DNA of 11,439 nt, from NCBI GenBank assembly GCA_013151785.1, contig JAADHP010000305.1, positions 1-11,439 on the forward strand, written 5' to 3'. How positions within the stretch are numbered: the first letter of the stretch is position 1; every line of letters starts with the position of its first letter. This DNA is from Nitrospirota bacterium. Lineage in GTDB: Bacteria > Nitrospirota > Thermodesulfovibrionia > Thermodesulfovibrionales > JdFR-85. Below are positions 1-7,691 of this stretch, piece by piece. A program made the translations under genes and the position numbers. The notes beneath the pieces were generated by a model that ran no database searches, was not told where the DNA came from, and worked only from the letters and a program-made list of their open reading frames with translations.

Positions 1-938
1 AGTGTCGCCCTTATCCAGTAGTAGAAGAAGATAACAAAGTATACCTTGCCAACAAACCAGACAATGCCAGGGACGTATTTCAAAAAGGGCAGAATCGCTG
101 TGATGTAGTGAGGGATTGTCCAGCCACCAAGATAGCAGCTTGCAGCAATGCATCCCATTATAATCATACCTATGTACTCCGCAGCATAGAATAGCGCAAA
201 TCTCATACCACTGTATTCAACAAAGTAGCCTGCCACAAGCTCACTTTCTGCCTCTGGCAGGTCGAAAGGAGCCCTGTTGGTCTCGGCAATGGCTGCAACA
301 ACAAACACGAAAAATCCCAGAAACTGTGGGATTGCATACAACCCTGTAGGGTATGCAGCCTCAGCCTGGGCCTTGACAATCTCTGTGAGGTTCAATGAAC
401 CTGACATCATCATCACACCTACAAGGCTCAGGCCCATGGCTATCTCATAGCTTATAACCTGCGCTGTTGATCTCAAGCCACCAAGAAAGGCATACTTTGA
501 ATCTGAAGCCCAGCCTGCGAGTATGATACCATATGTACCAAGCGATGACATGGCAAGCACAAAGAGGAGACCTATATTTATATCAGCAACAACCCAGTTC
601 TCATAAAAGGGTATTACAGCCAGTGTGGTAAGCGCAGCCATAACAGATATAATCGGGGCCAGATAAAATACAGGTTTATCAGACTTCTCTGGAATGATAT
701 CCTCTTTGAAGAAGAGCTTTAACATGTCAGCAATGGGCTGCAATAGTCCATGAGGCCCCACCTCCATGGGTCCCATCCTTACCTGCATCCTTCCGATAAC
801 CTTCCTCTCGAAATAAGTTGCATAGGCAACATGGAACATGACCACACCTATCACTACAGCAATCTTTATTATTATGATTGCTATATTGAGCAGTACATCC
901 AGGCTACCTGGTGGAAAGAGTATCTCAAAAGGGTCCAT
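1..938 (-). CDS. nuoH: NADH-quinone oxidoreductase subunit H (NuoH), C-terminus cut by window edge
   Basis: This is the membrane subunit of complex I that sits at the foot of the peripheral arm and helps form the quinone chamber. Translating the minus strand from ATG at 938 gives 312 open codons beginning MDPFEILFPPGSLDVLL and running off the window at WIRAT, which in the family continues to a short C-terminal tail. Family landmarks are an early ATYFERKVIGRMQ segment, the PHGLLQPIADMLKLFFKED segment, and the acidic quinone-site loop AETNRAPFDLPEAESEL near residues 218-234. Several long hydrophobic membrane segments are visible. The usual length is about 320-340 residues, so only a few tens are missing. 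The start overlaps the nuoG stop by one base (TAATG), and an AAGGTGA ribosome site lies 5 bases upstream inside nuoG. This arrangement implies translational coupling. Confidence 0.96.
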   Translation of the reverse strand, partial: MDPFEILFPPGSLDVLLNIAIIIIKIAVVIGVVMFHVAYATYFERKVIGRMQVRMGPMEVGPHGLLQPIADMLKLFFKEDIIPEKSDKPVFYLAPIISVMAALTTLAVIPFYENWVVADINIGLLFVLAMSSLGTYGIILAGWASDSKYAFLGGLRSTAQVISYEIAMGLSLVGVMMMSGSLNLTEIVKAQAEAAYPTGLYAIPQFLGFFVFVVAAIAETNRAPFDLPEAESELVAGYFVEYSGMRFALFYAAEYIGMIIMGCIAASCYLGGWTIPHYITAILPFLKYVPGIVWFVGKVYFVIFFYYWIRAT

Positions 939-3526
939 TATGTCACCTTCTCGATATTTACATTGTTCTTTGTTATTACAATACAACCAAGCACAGGAGA
1001 CACCTCATAATCCACAAACTGCATGAAATTCAGCCCGGAAAAGGTATTGCACAGAGCAACCTCACCTGCTCTTACATCCTCTGAAAGTTTGATCTTTGCC
1101 TCTGCCCTGTGTATATCAGAGCTTACTACCACCTTATCACCATCCTTCAGGGAAAGCCTCTCTGCTGATGATGGATTTATCATTACCAGTGGCTCACCCA
1201 TTATACTTAAAAGGGCCCTGGAATGTCTGCTTGTGGAACCCGAATGGTAAAGGGGACGTTGCAATTGTATATAAAAGGCCTCTTTATCCCTCTTCTCAGG
1301 CAATGAATCTATGCCTTCCACATCGAATTCACCCTCCACACCCCTTAAAGGCTCACCATGATAGGGCCACAGGGCATTACCCTTTGCAATATCCTCATAG
1401 CTAAGGCCTGCGTGTAGAGGTGATATATGAATAATCTCCTCCCAGACACTCTCAACAGAGGAGAACTTCCCACTGTCACCCATCTGGCTGGAGATATCAG
1501 CTATAATCTGCCAGTCTGCACGACCAGGAGAAACAGTACGCGCTGCCCTGACAGACTGGAGCCTCCTTTCAAGATTTGTAAAGGTACCGTCCTTTTCAGA
1601 CCATGAGGAGGCTGGCAGTACCACATCTGCCAGTCGGGAGGTCTCTGTAAGATAAATATCCTGCACAATAAGCAACTCCAGAGACTTCAATGCACTTTCT
1701 ACCTTTTCTCTGTTGGGCAGGCTCTGTATCAGATTCTCACCCATCACATACAATGCCTTCAATTGACCATCCTGTGCAGCATCTAACATCTCGAATAGGT
1801 TCATTCCTTTACTTTCAGGCACCTTCTTACCCAATGACTCTTCCATCTTGTGTCTGAACATCTCGAACTCAAGGGGTCTTCCACCTGGTAGCATATGAGG
1901 CTCGCAACCCATATCCATAAGGCCCTGCAGGTTCGGCCTCTCTGAAAGGACAAACAGCCTTGCATTTATCAGATAGGCTATGGCAGCTATGAGGAACAGC
2001 CTCTTGGATGACCTCTTCTGCATTGCTATCTCAGGGCCTATTATCACAACAGGATTTTCCATCCCTTTGAGGGTATCCACTGCTGCATTTATTTCATCCA
2101 CTTCAATTGCATCGGAAAGTTCATCCTGAGAAGGAATCTTGACAGCCCTGATCTTTTCCTCAAGCCTGGGAAGTTCACCCCTCAACTCCTTCTCTTCAGA
2201 AAGCCTGCCAAGAACAGCAGCCAGCACCATTTCTTCTGAATATGGATCTGTAATCAGTGCATTGGTTACAAACCGTTTGAGTCCTCCCGGCGGACCAATA
2301 ACAACCACCTTCCCGGCATTCTTTCTTATGGCACGTATCTGAAGCCCCAGAATGGGATTTATGGTCGTGGGGTCACCTCCCACCACAAGGGCTCCGTCAG
2401 AGTTTGCTATTCCAGGGATGAGGTTGGCAGTGATTCCCTGGCCAAAGATGCTCTCCAGATAACTGACTGTAGGGGCATAGCTTAACCGTGCCAGGGAGTC
2501 TATATTGTTGGTTCCTATAACAAATCTCATGAACCTCTGGAGCATATAGTTGTCTTCATTTGTACATCTTCCCGAGGCTATTGCTCCGATGGCATCGGCA
2601 CCGTGTTTTTCCTTTATCTCCTTCAGTCTGTTTGCAATATACTCATAGGCCTCCGGCCATGAAACAGGCTGCAACTGGCCGTTTTTATTTATCAGGGGTG
2701 TGGAAAGTCTTTCCGTGCTTTCCACGAAATCATACCCGAACCTTCCCCTTACACATAGCAGACCCTTATTGAGTCCAAGCCCCATCCTTGGAATACTTCT
2801 TATGATATGCTCCTCGCGCATCTGCAGTATCATGGTACAGCCCACCCCACAGAAACCACATGTGGTCTGCACCTCTCGCTCCACATACCATGGCCTGTAG
2901 CTGTGTCTGTGCAGGCGTGACATTATGGCACCCACAGGACACACAGTAAGACAATTGCCACAGTATTCACAGTTGTATTTCCCACCGGTAAAGGGTTCTA
3001 CAAAGGAATGACTACCTCTGCCAGTAACAGTTATTGCAAAGGCCCCTTGCAGCTCGTCACACATCCTCACACACCGGGTACAGAGCACACAACGCTCCAT
3101 ATTTCTTACAATTATGGGATCATCAAAGCTTTCAGGATGTGTCCGCTTACCCTCTGCAAACCTGCCTGCCTCGGGTCCATAGATTGCCACCAGATCCTGA
3201 AGCTCACACTCGCCTGCCTTGTCACAGTATGGACAATCAAGGGGATGATTAATCAGGAGGAATTCCAGCATCGCCCTTCTGGCCGCCTTTATCTGGGCTG
3301 TCTCGGTTCTTACCACCATCCCATCGGTGGTCATCAGGGTACAGGCAGTCTGTAGTTTCGGAAGCTTCTCTACCTCCACAAGGCAGAGCCTGCATCCACC
3401 AAAAGGAGGAAGTCCATCGAAATGACACAGTGTGGGTATCTTGATTCCTGCCTGTTTGGCTGCCTCAAGCACGGTAACAGGTTTTTCCAGCTCAATCTCT
3501 ATTCCGTTTATTGTTACCTTTAACAT
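938..3526 (-). CDS. nuoG: NADH-quinone oxidoreductase subunit G (NuoG), formate-dehydrogenase-like type
   Basis: This large peripheral-arm subunit (862 residues) carries electrons from NuoF/NuoE toward NuoB. The N-terminal [2Fe-2S] domain has Cys34, 45, 48 and 62 (cluster N1b). His94-x3-Cys98-x2-Cys101-x5-Cys107 is the His/Cys ligand set of N5. Two CxxCxxC motifs (Cys146/149/152/156 and Cys186/189/192/196) make two ferredoxin-type 4Fe-4S sites. Cys223/226/230 and Cys258 form the molybdopterin-type N7 site. The rest is a molybdopterin oxidoreductase fold with a C-terminal dinucleotide-binding-like domain (about 760-850). Residues 255-357 read strikingly like a formate dehydrogenase alpha subunit, but the metal-ligand Cys/Sec and catalytic His positions are Ser349-Tyr350. 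This points to a structural, non-catalytic role. An AGGTG ribosome site lies at 3532-3536. Unlike its neighbours it is separated from nuoF by 187 bases. A formate dehydrogenase subunit is the alternative, disfavoured by the missing ligand and the operon position. Confidence 0.95.
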   Translation of the reverse strand: MLKVTINGIEIELEKPVTVLEAAKQAGIKIPTLCHFDGLPPFGGCRLCLVEVEKLPKLQTACTLMTTDGMVVRTETAQIKAARRAMLEFLLINHPLDCPYCDKAGECELQDLVAIYGPEAGRFAEGKRTHPESFDDPIIVRNMERCVLCTRCVRMCDELQGAFAITVTGRGSHSFVEPFTGGKYNCEYCGNCLTVCPVGAIMSRLHRHSYRPWYVEREVQTTCGFCGVGCTMILQMREEHIIRSIPRMGLGLNKGLLCVRGRFGYDFVESTERLSTPLINKNGQLQPVSWPEAYEYIANRLKEIKEKHGADAIGAIASGRCTNEDNYMLQRFMRFVIGTNNIDSLARLSYAPTVSYLESIFGQGITANLIPGIANSDGALVVGGDPTTINPILGLQIRAIRKNAGKVVVIGPPGGLKRFVTNALITDPYSEEMVLAAVLGRLSEEKELRGELPRLEEKIRAVKIPSQDELSDAIEVDEINAAVDTLKGMENPVVIIGPEIAMQKRSSKRLFLIAAIAYLINARLFVLSERPNLQGLMDMGCEPHMLPGGRPLEFEMFRHKMEESLGKKVPESKGMNLFEMLDAAQDGQLKALYVMGENLIQSLPNREKVESALKSLELLIVQDIYLTETSRLADVVLPASSWSEKDGTFTNLERRLQSVRAARTVSPGRADWQIIADISSQMGDSGKFSSVESVWEEIIHISPLHAGLSYEDIAKGNALWPYHGEPLRGVEGEFDVEGIDSLPEKRDKEAFYIQLQRPLYHSGSTSRHSRALLSIMGEPLVMINPSSAERLSLKDGDKVVVSSDIHRAEAKIKLSEDVRAGEVALCNTFSGLNFMQFVDYEVSPVLGCIVITKNNVNIEKVT

Positions 3527-3588
3527 ATTTCACCTTTATCGAATATGTTTATAACATAGAGGTATGGATATTGGGTCTGAAGGGTTTG

Positions 3589-3631
3589 AATTTTGCGAAA
3601 CTGCTCATCTGGATGGTGAGCAGGCAAAATT
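3589..3631. repeat. Composite stem-loop within the nuoF-nuoG spacer
   Basis: AATTTTGC at 3589-3596 pairs with GCAAAATT at 3624-3631. CTGCTCA at 3601-3607 pairs with TGAGCAG at 3617-3623. The loop is 9 bases, with a 4-base bulge (3597-3600) on one side only, giving 15 paired bases. There is no T-run directly after it in the nuo direction, so it does not look like an intrinsic terminator. It could stabilise or punctuate the nuo mRNA. Confidence 0.65.
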
Positions 3632-3638
3632 TCCCCCG

Positions 3639-3660
3639 AGGCGGACAGGGATGTCCGCCT
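3639..3660. repeat. GC-rich palindrome, 9-bp stem with 4-base loop
   Basis: AGGCGGACA (3639-3647) and TGTCCGCCT (3652-3660) are perfect reverse complements around the loop GGGA. This GC-rich hairpin stands out from its AT-richer surroundings. Palindromes of this GGCGGACA...TGTCCGCC form are, from memory and unverified, dispersed repeats in some uncultured bacterial genomes. In the nuo direction it is followed by CGGGGGAAATTTTG, which is not a convincing terminator U-tract. Confidence 0.7.
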
Positions 3661-3713
3661 ACAATGATGTGAAGACCCCATATGCATCCCTCTGATAAAA
3701 AACAGTATATTAA

Positions 3714-4979
3714 TCATTCCTCACCTGCAGAACATTTTTTATTCTTGATATGATACTCAAATTCGTCAGGGAAGTTCCTTATAAAGCTCAAGACCACATT
3801 GGCAGCACCATCTCCCAGGGGACAGAATGTCTTTCCTGATATGCTCAGGGCAACATCCTGCAGGAGTTCAATATCACCTTCCCGTCCAAATCCGTTCTCT
3901 ATCCTTTCCAGTATGTTCCTCATCCAGCCTGTTCCTTCACGACAGGGAGTACATTTTCCACAGGACTCATGCTCAAAAAACCTCATTGCTCTCCAGCAGA
4001 CCCTCACAAGGCACACTGTATCATCAAATACCATAATTGCACCTGAGCCAAGCATGCTACCTATCTTGGGCAGACTCACAAAATCCATGGGTGTGTCAAT
4101 CTTATCAGGTGTAAGCACTGGCGTTGATATACCACCAGGTATGACTGCCTTCAACTCCCTGCCACCTTTTATTCCGCCTGCATGCTCATATATGATCTCT
4201 CTCAATGATGTGCCCATGGGGAGTTCATACACACCGGGTTTTTCTACACAACAGCTTATGGAGTATAGCTTTGGTCCCGGACAATCACTGCTTCCTATCT
4301 TTGCATAGGCCTCTCCGCCTATCTCTACTATATACGGTATATTTGCAAGTGTTTCCACATTATTTACCACCGTAGGCATGCCCCATGCTCCCACATTTAC
4401 AGGGAAGGGAGGTTTTATCCTTGGCTGACCCCGTCTGCCCTCTATGGATTCTATCAATGCTGTCTCCTCTCCACATATATAGGCACCTGCTCCCTGGTGC
4501 ACAGAGAGATCAAATCTGAACCCCTTGCCCAGAATGTTTTCACCAAGATAGCCTCTTTCATAGGCCTCAGCAATGGCCTTCTCAAGTACATCTCTGGCAT
4601 GGGGGTATTCTCCTCTCAGGTATATATAGCCTCTCTCAGCCTGGAGTGCATAGGCTGAGATGATCATTCCCTCTATCAGGAGATGGGGATTTTTCTCAAG
4701 AATAGGACGGTCCTTAAATGTTCCTGGTTCACCCTCGTCTGCGTTACAGAGAAGGTATTTGGGGAATTTGGGATCACGAGAGGCAAAGTCCCATTTCATG
4801 CCTGTGGGGAATCCGGCACCACCACGGCCCCTCAGGCCTGAACTTTTTACCTCCTCGATTATCTTCTTTGGCTCGAGGTCAAGGGCCTTTTTTAATGACT
4901 GGTAACCACCTGCCGCCTCGTAGGCTTTAATGGTAGCACTGTCAGGATTATCAATGTTTTTTAACAAAACCTTTTCCAT
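3714..4979 (-). CDS. nuoF: NADH-quinone oxidoreductase subunit F (NuoF), NADH/FMN-binding
   Basis: This is the NADH-oxidising subunit (421 residues), which binds FMN and passes electrons to cluster N3. The FMN/NADH glycine-rich segment GRGGAGFPTGMKW is at 51-63, CNADEGEPGTFKDR at 78-91, and GAGAYICGEETALIES at 163-178. The N3 ligands are Cys340, Cys343 and Cys346 (ESCGKCTPCREG) plus Cys386 (TFCPLGD). The length matches classic complex I NuoF. It lacks the N-terminal thioredoxin-like or C-terminal ferredoxin extensions found in HydB/HoxF-type hydrogenase or formate dehydrogenase partners. The gene starts 3 bases after the nuoE stop, and its only ribosome site is a weak AAGTAAG, so translation probably depends on nuoE coupling. 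Its stop codon (TGA, 3714-3716) overlaps an ATG in the spacer before nuoG. Confidence 0.97.
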   Translation of the reverse strand: MEKVLLKNIDNPDSATIKAYEAAGGYQSLKKALDLEPKKIIEEVKSSGLRGRGGAGFPTGMKWDFASRDPKFPKYLLCNADEGEPGTFKDRPILEKNPHLLIEGMIISAYALQAERGYIYLRGEYPHARDVLEKAIAEAYERGYLGENILGKGFRFDLSVHQGAGAYICGEETALIESIEGRRGQPRIKPPFPVNVGAWGMPTVVNNVETLANIPYIVEIGGEAYAKIGSSDCPGPKLYSISCCVEKPGVYELPMGTSLREIIYEHAGGIKGGRELKAVIPGGISTPVLTPDKIDTPMDFVSLPKIGSMLGSGAIMVFDDTVCLVRVCWRAMRFFEHESCGKCTPCREGTGWMRNILERIENGFGREGDIELLQDVALSISGKTFCPLGDGAANVVLSFIRNFPDEFEYHIKNKKCSAGEE

Positions 4980-4982
4980 AAC

Positions 4983-5438
4983 TTACTTATACTTTTCAAG
5001 TATCTCAAAGATATTGGTTTCATTAAGGTCTGAGTGGAAATCCGTATCAACAAGCATGGCAGGTGCCCTGTCGCAGGCCCCGATGCACTCCATGATTACG
5101 AGAGAAAATCTGCCGTCCTCTGTAGTGCCCCCAGGTTCAAGGCCATACCTTTCCTTTAGAAGATCTACCAGCCTCTCAGCTCCCATTACCATACAGGCCA
5201 CATTGGTGCAGAGCTGTATGAGATGCCTCCCCATTGGTTTTTTTCTGTACATGGCATAAAAGGTGGCCACGCCCTTTACTGTAGCTGGAGGCAGATTCAG
5301 TGCCTCTGAGACAGTTTCATAGGCCTCCTGACTGAGCCATCCGTACTCCTTCTGTGCCAGATAAAGGCTTGGTAGAAGGGCTCCCCTTCTGTCAGGATAT
5401 TTCCTGCCAATCTCTCTTATTTCGTCCACCAATGCCAT
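4983..5438 (-). CDS. nuoE: NADH-quinone oxidoreductase subunit E (NuoE), [2Fe-2S] thioredoxin-like
   Basis: This small peripheral subunit (151 residues) carries [2Fe-2S] cluster N1a next to the NuoF flavin. An N-terminal helical region (about 1-65, ending in the family signature VKGVATFYAMY) precedes a thioredoxin-like domain. The cluster ligands are Cys77 and Cys82 (CTNVAC) and Cys118 and Cys122 (CIGAC). The length is near the bacterial norm of 150-170. The start has only a weak purine-rich ribosome site (GAAAAAG). The 32-base gap from nuoD contains copies of a 7-base repeat. The stop is 3 bases before the nuoF start. Confidence 0.96.
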   Translation of the reverse strand: MALVDEIREIGRKYPDRRGALLPSLYLAQKEYGWLSQEAYETVSEALNLPPATVKGVATFYAMYRKKPMGRHLIQLCTNVACMVMGAERLVDLLKERYGLEPGGTTEDGRFSLVIMECIGACDRAPAMLVDTDFHSDLNETNIFEILEKYK

Positions 5439-5450
5439 ATCTTTTTCAAT

Positions 5451-5471
5451 CCAAAATCTTAAATCTTAAAT
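5451..5471. repeat. Heptamer tandem repeat in the nuoD-nuoE spacer (3 units)
   Basis: On the plus strand the units are CCAAAAT (5451-5457), CTTAAAT (5458-5464) and CTTAAAT (5465-5471), so the last unit touches the nuoD stop codon. The same unit family in the same phase recurs in the nuoA-nuoB spacer. The tract makes up most of the 32-base gap. Confidence 0.75.
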
Positions 5472-6667
5472 TATCTATCACACTCACCAAGAACAATGTC
5501 TATGGTTCCTATATTGGCTATCACATCAGCAACAAGACCACCCTCACACAGCCTTGGCAATACCGAGGCATGAACAAAGGAGGGTGCCCTTACCCTCATC
5601 CTGTAAGGCTTGCCTGTACCATCACTTACTATATAAAAGCCAAGTTCTCCCTTGGGAACCTCTGTAGCCACATAGATCTCCCCCTCTGGTGCAGCCATGG
5701 GACCCTTCGTAATGAGCACAAAATGATGGATCAGGGATTCCATATCTGCAAGCACCCTGTCCTTTGGTGGAAGGGTAAATTTTGGTGCATCAGGAGCCAT
5801 TATGGGTCCCTTGGGAAGTTTTTCTATGCATTGTTTTATGATTCTGTTTGACTGTCTGAGTTCTTCCATTCTGCAACGGTATCTATCATAGACATCACCA
5901 TTCTTACCTATTGGCACATCAAACTCAACCTTATCATAGGCATCATAGGGGAATCTTTTTCTGATGTCATAATTCACCCCTGAGCCTCTCAGGGTAGGAC
6001 CACTCAAACCCCAGTTGATAGCCTCCTCTGCAGAGATTACGCCAATCCCCTTTGTCCTCTTAAGCCAGATACGGTTCTGGTCTATCAGGGTCTCATATTC
6101 CTCAATCCTTCTGGGAAACTCCTCTGTAAATTTATAGAGGCTATCAAGAAACTCCTGTGAGACATCATTCCTGACCCCCCCGATCCTTGGATAACTAACG
6201 GTAAGCCTTGCACCGCATAGCTTCTCAAAGAGATCAAGGAGCCACTCCCTCTCCCTGAAGGAATACAGGAATACTGTCATAGCACCAAGGTCAAGGGCAT
6301 GTGTGGCAATCCAGATTATATGACTACTGATACGGGTCATCTCACAGACTATTGTTCTTATGAACTTTGCCCTCTCCGGTGCCTCTATCCCGAAAAGCCT
6401 CTCCACGGCAAGGCAATAACCAACATTATTAGCCATGGAAGATATATAATCAAGCCTGTCTGTAAGGGGAAGGGCCTGCATATAGGTCATACCCTCTGCA
6501 AGCTTCTCTATGCCCCTGTGGAGATAGCCCACATAGGGGGTGCATTTCACAACAGTCTCACCATCAAGCTGAAGAACAAGCCTCAGGACCCCGTGGGTCG
6601 AGGGGTGTTGAGGCCCCATACTCAGGGTGATCTCTTGTGTCTCAAGTGGTTTTTCTATTCCTTCCAT
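5471..6667 (-). CDS. nuoD: NADH-quinone oxidoreductase subunit D (NuoD), quinone-site 49-kDa homologue
   Basis: This 398-residue subunit forms the quinone-binding site together with NuoB. It descends from the large subunit of [NiFe] hydrogenases. The family opening MGPQHPSTHGVLR is at 17-29, and the protein ends in the canonical GECDR. His25 and Tyr74 (RLDY) lie 49 residues apart, matching the spacing of the conserved quinone headgroup contacts known from Thermus and mitochondrial complex I. The hydrogenase nickel cysteines are absent, as expected for NuoD. It is a stand-alone gene, not a NuoCD fusion. It overlaps the end of nuoC by 13 bases and has an AGGTG ribosome site about 6 bases before the ATG, inside nuoC. 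Confidence 0.97.
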   Translation of the reverse strand: MEGIEKPLETQEITLSMGPQHPSTHGVLRLVLQLDGETVVKCTPYVGYLHRGIEKLAEGMTYMQALPLTDRLDYISSMANNVGYCLAVERLFGIEAPERAKFIRTIVCEMTRISSHIIWIATHALDLGAMTVFLYSFREREWLLDLFEKLCGARLTVSYPRIGGVRNDVSQEFLDSLYKFTEEFPRRIEEYETLIDQNRIWLKRTKGIGVISAEEAINWGLSGPTLRGSGVNYDIRKRFPYDAYDKVEFDVPIGKNGDVYDRYRCRMEELRQSNRIIKQCIEKLPKGPIMAPDAPKFTLPPKDRVLADMESLIHHFVLITKGPMAAPEGEIYVATEVPKGELGFYIVSDGTGKPYRMRVRAPSFVHASVLPRLCEGGLVADVIANIGTIDIVLGECDR

Positions 6668-7188
6668 GTATACACCTTTAACCTTTCAGCCTTTTCAAGT
6701 ACCTCCTGGAATCCTTTCCATTCCTGCTCAGGGCCTGCTGCTGGATAGTCCTTTCTCAGCGGATGTCCTTCCCAATCCTCGGGCAGGAGTATCCTTCTCA
6801 GGTCAGGATGTCCCCTGAACTCTATACCAAACATGTCATAACATTCCCTTTCATGCCAGTCCGCTCCGCGCCATATGCCTATCACACTATCTATTACCGG
6901 GTCATCTTCCGGAACCTCTGCCTTGAGCCTTATCATGTGTTCATACTTCATTGAATAAAGGGTATAAACAACCTCAAACCTTACAGGTTTCTTTCCATGA
7001 TAATCCACTCCACAGAGGTCTTTCAAATAATCAAAGTAAAGTACTGGCTCATCATGTAGCCATTTACAGATCTCTATAATTCTTTCCTTTTTAACTGTCA
7101 CAGAGACCTGCCCCCTGAACTCTGTTATAGCTATAACCTCATCTGGAAATCTCTCTTTTATCTTCTCAGCTATCTCCAAAGGCTCCAT
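6655..7188 (-). CDS. nuoC: NADH-quinone oxidoreductase subunit C (NuoC), 30-kDa homologue
   Basis: This connecting subunit, with no cofactor, packs against NuoD. The diagnostic segment ERECYDMFGIEFRGHP is at 113-128, followed by LRRILLPEDWEGHPLRKDYP (130-149). The frame is open up to 7263, but I place the start at the ATG at 7188 (MEPLEIAEKIKERFP, 177 residues). An AAGGAG ribosome site lies 8 bases upstream at 7197-7202, and the upstream extension is basic, low in hydrophobics and lies wholly inside nuoB. With this start the gene overlaps nuoB by 19 bases and nuoD by 13 bases. Confidence 0.95.
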   Translation of the reverse strand: MEPLEIAEKIKERFPDEVIAITEFRGQVSVTVKKERIIEICKWLHDEPVLYFDYLKDLCGVDYHGKKPVRFEVVYTLYSMKYEHMIRLKAEVPEDDPVIDSVIGIWRGADWHERECYDMFGIEFRGHPDLRRILLPEDWEGHPLRKDYPAAGPEQEWKGFQEVLEKAERLKVYTWKE

Positions 7189-7691
7189 CTGAGATGCTCC
7201 TTTTTGATCTTTTCCTGTAGTTTTACGAATCCATGCATAAGTGCTTCTGGCCTTGGAGGACATCCAGGGATATATACATCCACAGGAAGAAAACTATCAC
7301 AACCCTGCACAGTACTGTATGAACGAAAGATCCCGCCAGAGCAGGCACAGCTACCCATGGATATTACATAACGGGGCTCTGGCATCTGATCATAGACACG
7401 TCTTACTATGGGAGCCATCTTTTTGGTTACAGTGCCTGCAACTATAACAAGATCAGCCTGTCTTGGTGAGCCTCTGAAGATCATGCCAAGTCGGTCCATA
7501 TCATAATGGCTTGAACCGGTGGTCATCATCTCAATGGCACAGCAGGCAAGCCCGAAGGTGACCGGCCAGAGTGAGGAGGCTCTTCCCCAGTTGATAAGCT
7601 TATCCAGGGTGGTTATAATTGTATTTGCACCAGGTATGATCTTTACATCCTCTTCAACCTCTACCAGATGAGTTGCTGTGTCAATTATCAT
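7170..7691 (-). CDS. nuoB: NADH-quinone oxidoreductase subunit B (NuoB), cluster N2 subunit
   Basis: This subunit (173 residues) holds the terminal 4Fe-4S cluster N2, which reduces quinone. The ligands are the adjacent pair Cys50-Cys51 (FGLACCAIEMM), Cys115 (MGSCACSGG) and Cys144 (IPGCPPRPEA). SPRQADLVIVAGTVTKKMAP (75-94) is also a family signature. The start has a strong GGGAGG ribosome site at 7696-7701, four bases before the ATG. A 116-base spacer separates it from nuoA, longer than most junctions in this operon and containing a heptamer repeat tract. Its 3' end overlaps nuoC by 19 bases. Confidence 0.97.
   Translation of the reverse strand: MIIDTATHLVEVEEDVKIIPGANTIITTLDKLINWGRASSLWPVTFGLACCAIEMMTTGSSHYDMDRLGMIFRGSPRQADLVIVAGTVTKKMAPIVRRVYDQMPEPRYVISMGSCACSGGIFRSYSTVQGCDSFLPVDVYIPGCPPRPEALMHGFVKLQEKIKKEHLRWSLWR
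7197..7202 (-). promoter_or_regulatory. Ribosome binding site that sets the nuoC start
   Basis: AAGGAG on the minus strand lies 8 bases before the ATG at 7188, inside the end of nuoB. The more distal in-frame ATG at 7263 has no comparable site, so the shorter nuoC product is preferred. Confidence 0.7.

Larger units (their letters stand above)
3558..3693. repeat. Nested-palindrome element between nuoF and nuoG, MITE-like
   Basis: The spacer that breaks the tight nuo operon is almost filled by a symmetric element. Its ends, 3558-3578 and 3673-3693, are imperfect inverted repeats matching at 18 of 21 positions; the inner 18 bases of the left copy read GGTATGGATATTGGGTCT. Inside are two further hairpins, at 3589-3631 and 3639-3660. 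Terminal inverted repeats around a short non-coding core are the hallmark of miniature inverted-repeat elements or REP-type palindromes. I see no clean target-site duplication at the edges, so insertion is inferred. Because it lies inside an operon it will be transcribed and should fold in the nuo mRNA. Confidence 0.6.

Noticed and set aside
3639..3660. GC-rich hairpin as an intrinsic terminator of nuoF
   Set aside because: In the nuo direction the stem is followed by CGGGGGAAATTTTG, not a U-tract directly after the stem, and nuoG must be expressed downstream.
3799..4308. 169-codon plus-strand open frame opposite nuoF
   Set aside because: It is antisense to a strongly conserved gene. Its composition is the expected complement of NuoF codons and it matches no recognised protein.
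5354..5851. 165-codon plus-strand open frame across the nuoE-nuoD junction
   Set aside because: It is antisense to two clear genes and passes through the heptamer repeat, with no ribosome site and no family features.
7189..7263. N-terminal extension of nuoC by 25 codons to an upstream ATG
   Set aside because: It lies entirely within nuoB, has no ribosome site, and does not resemble NuoC. The ATG at 7188 has a good AAGGAG at proper spacing.
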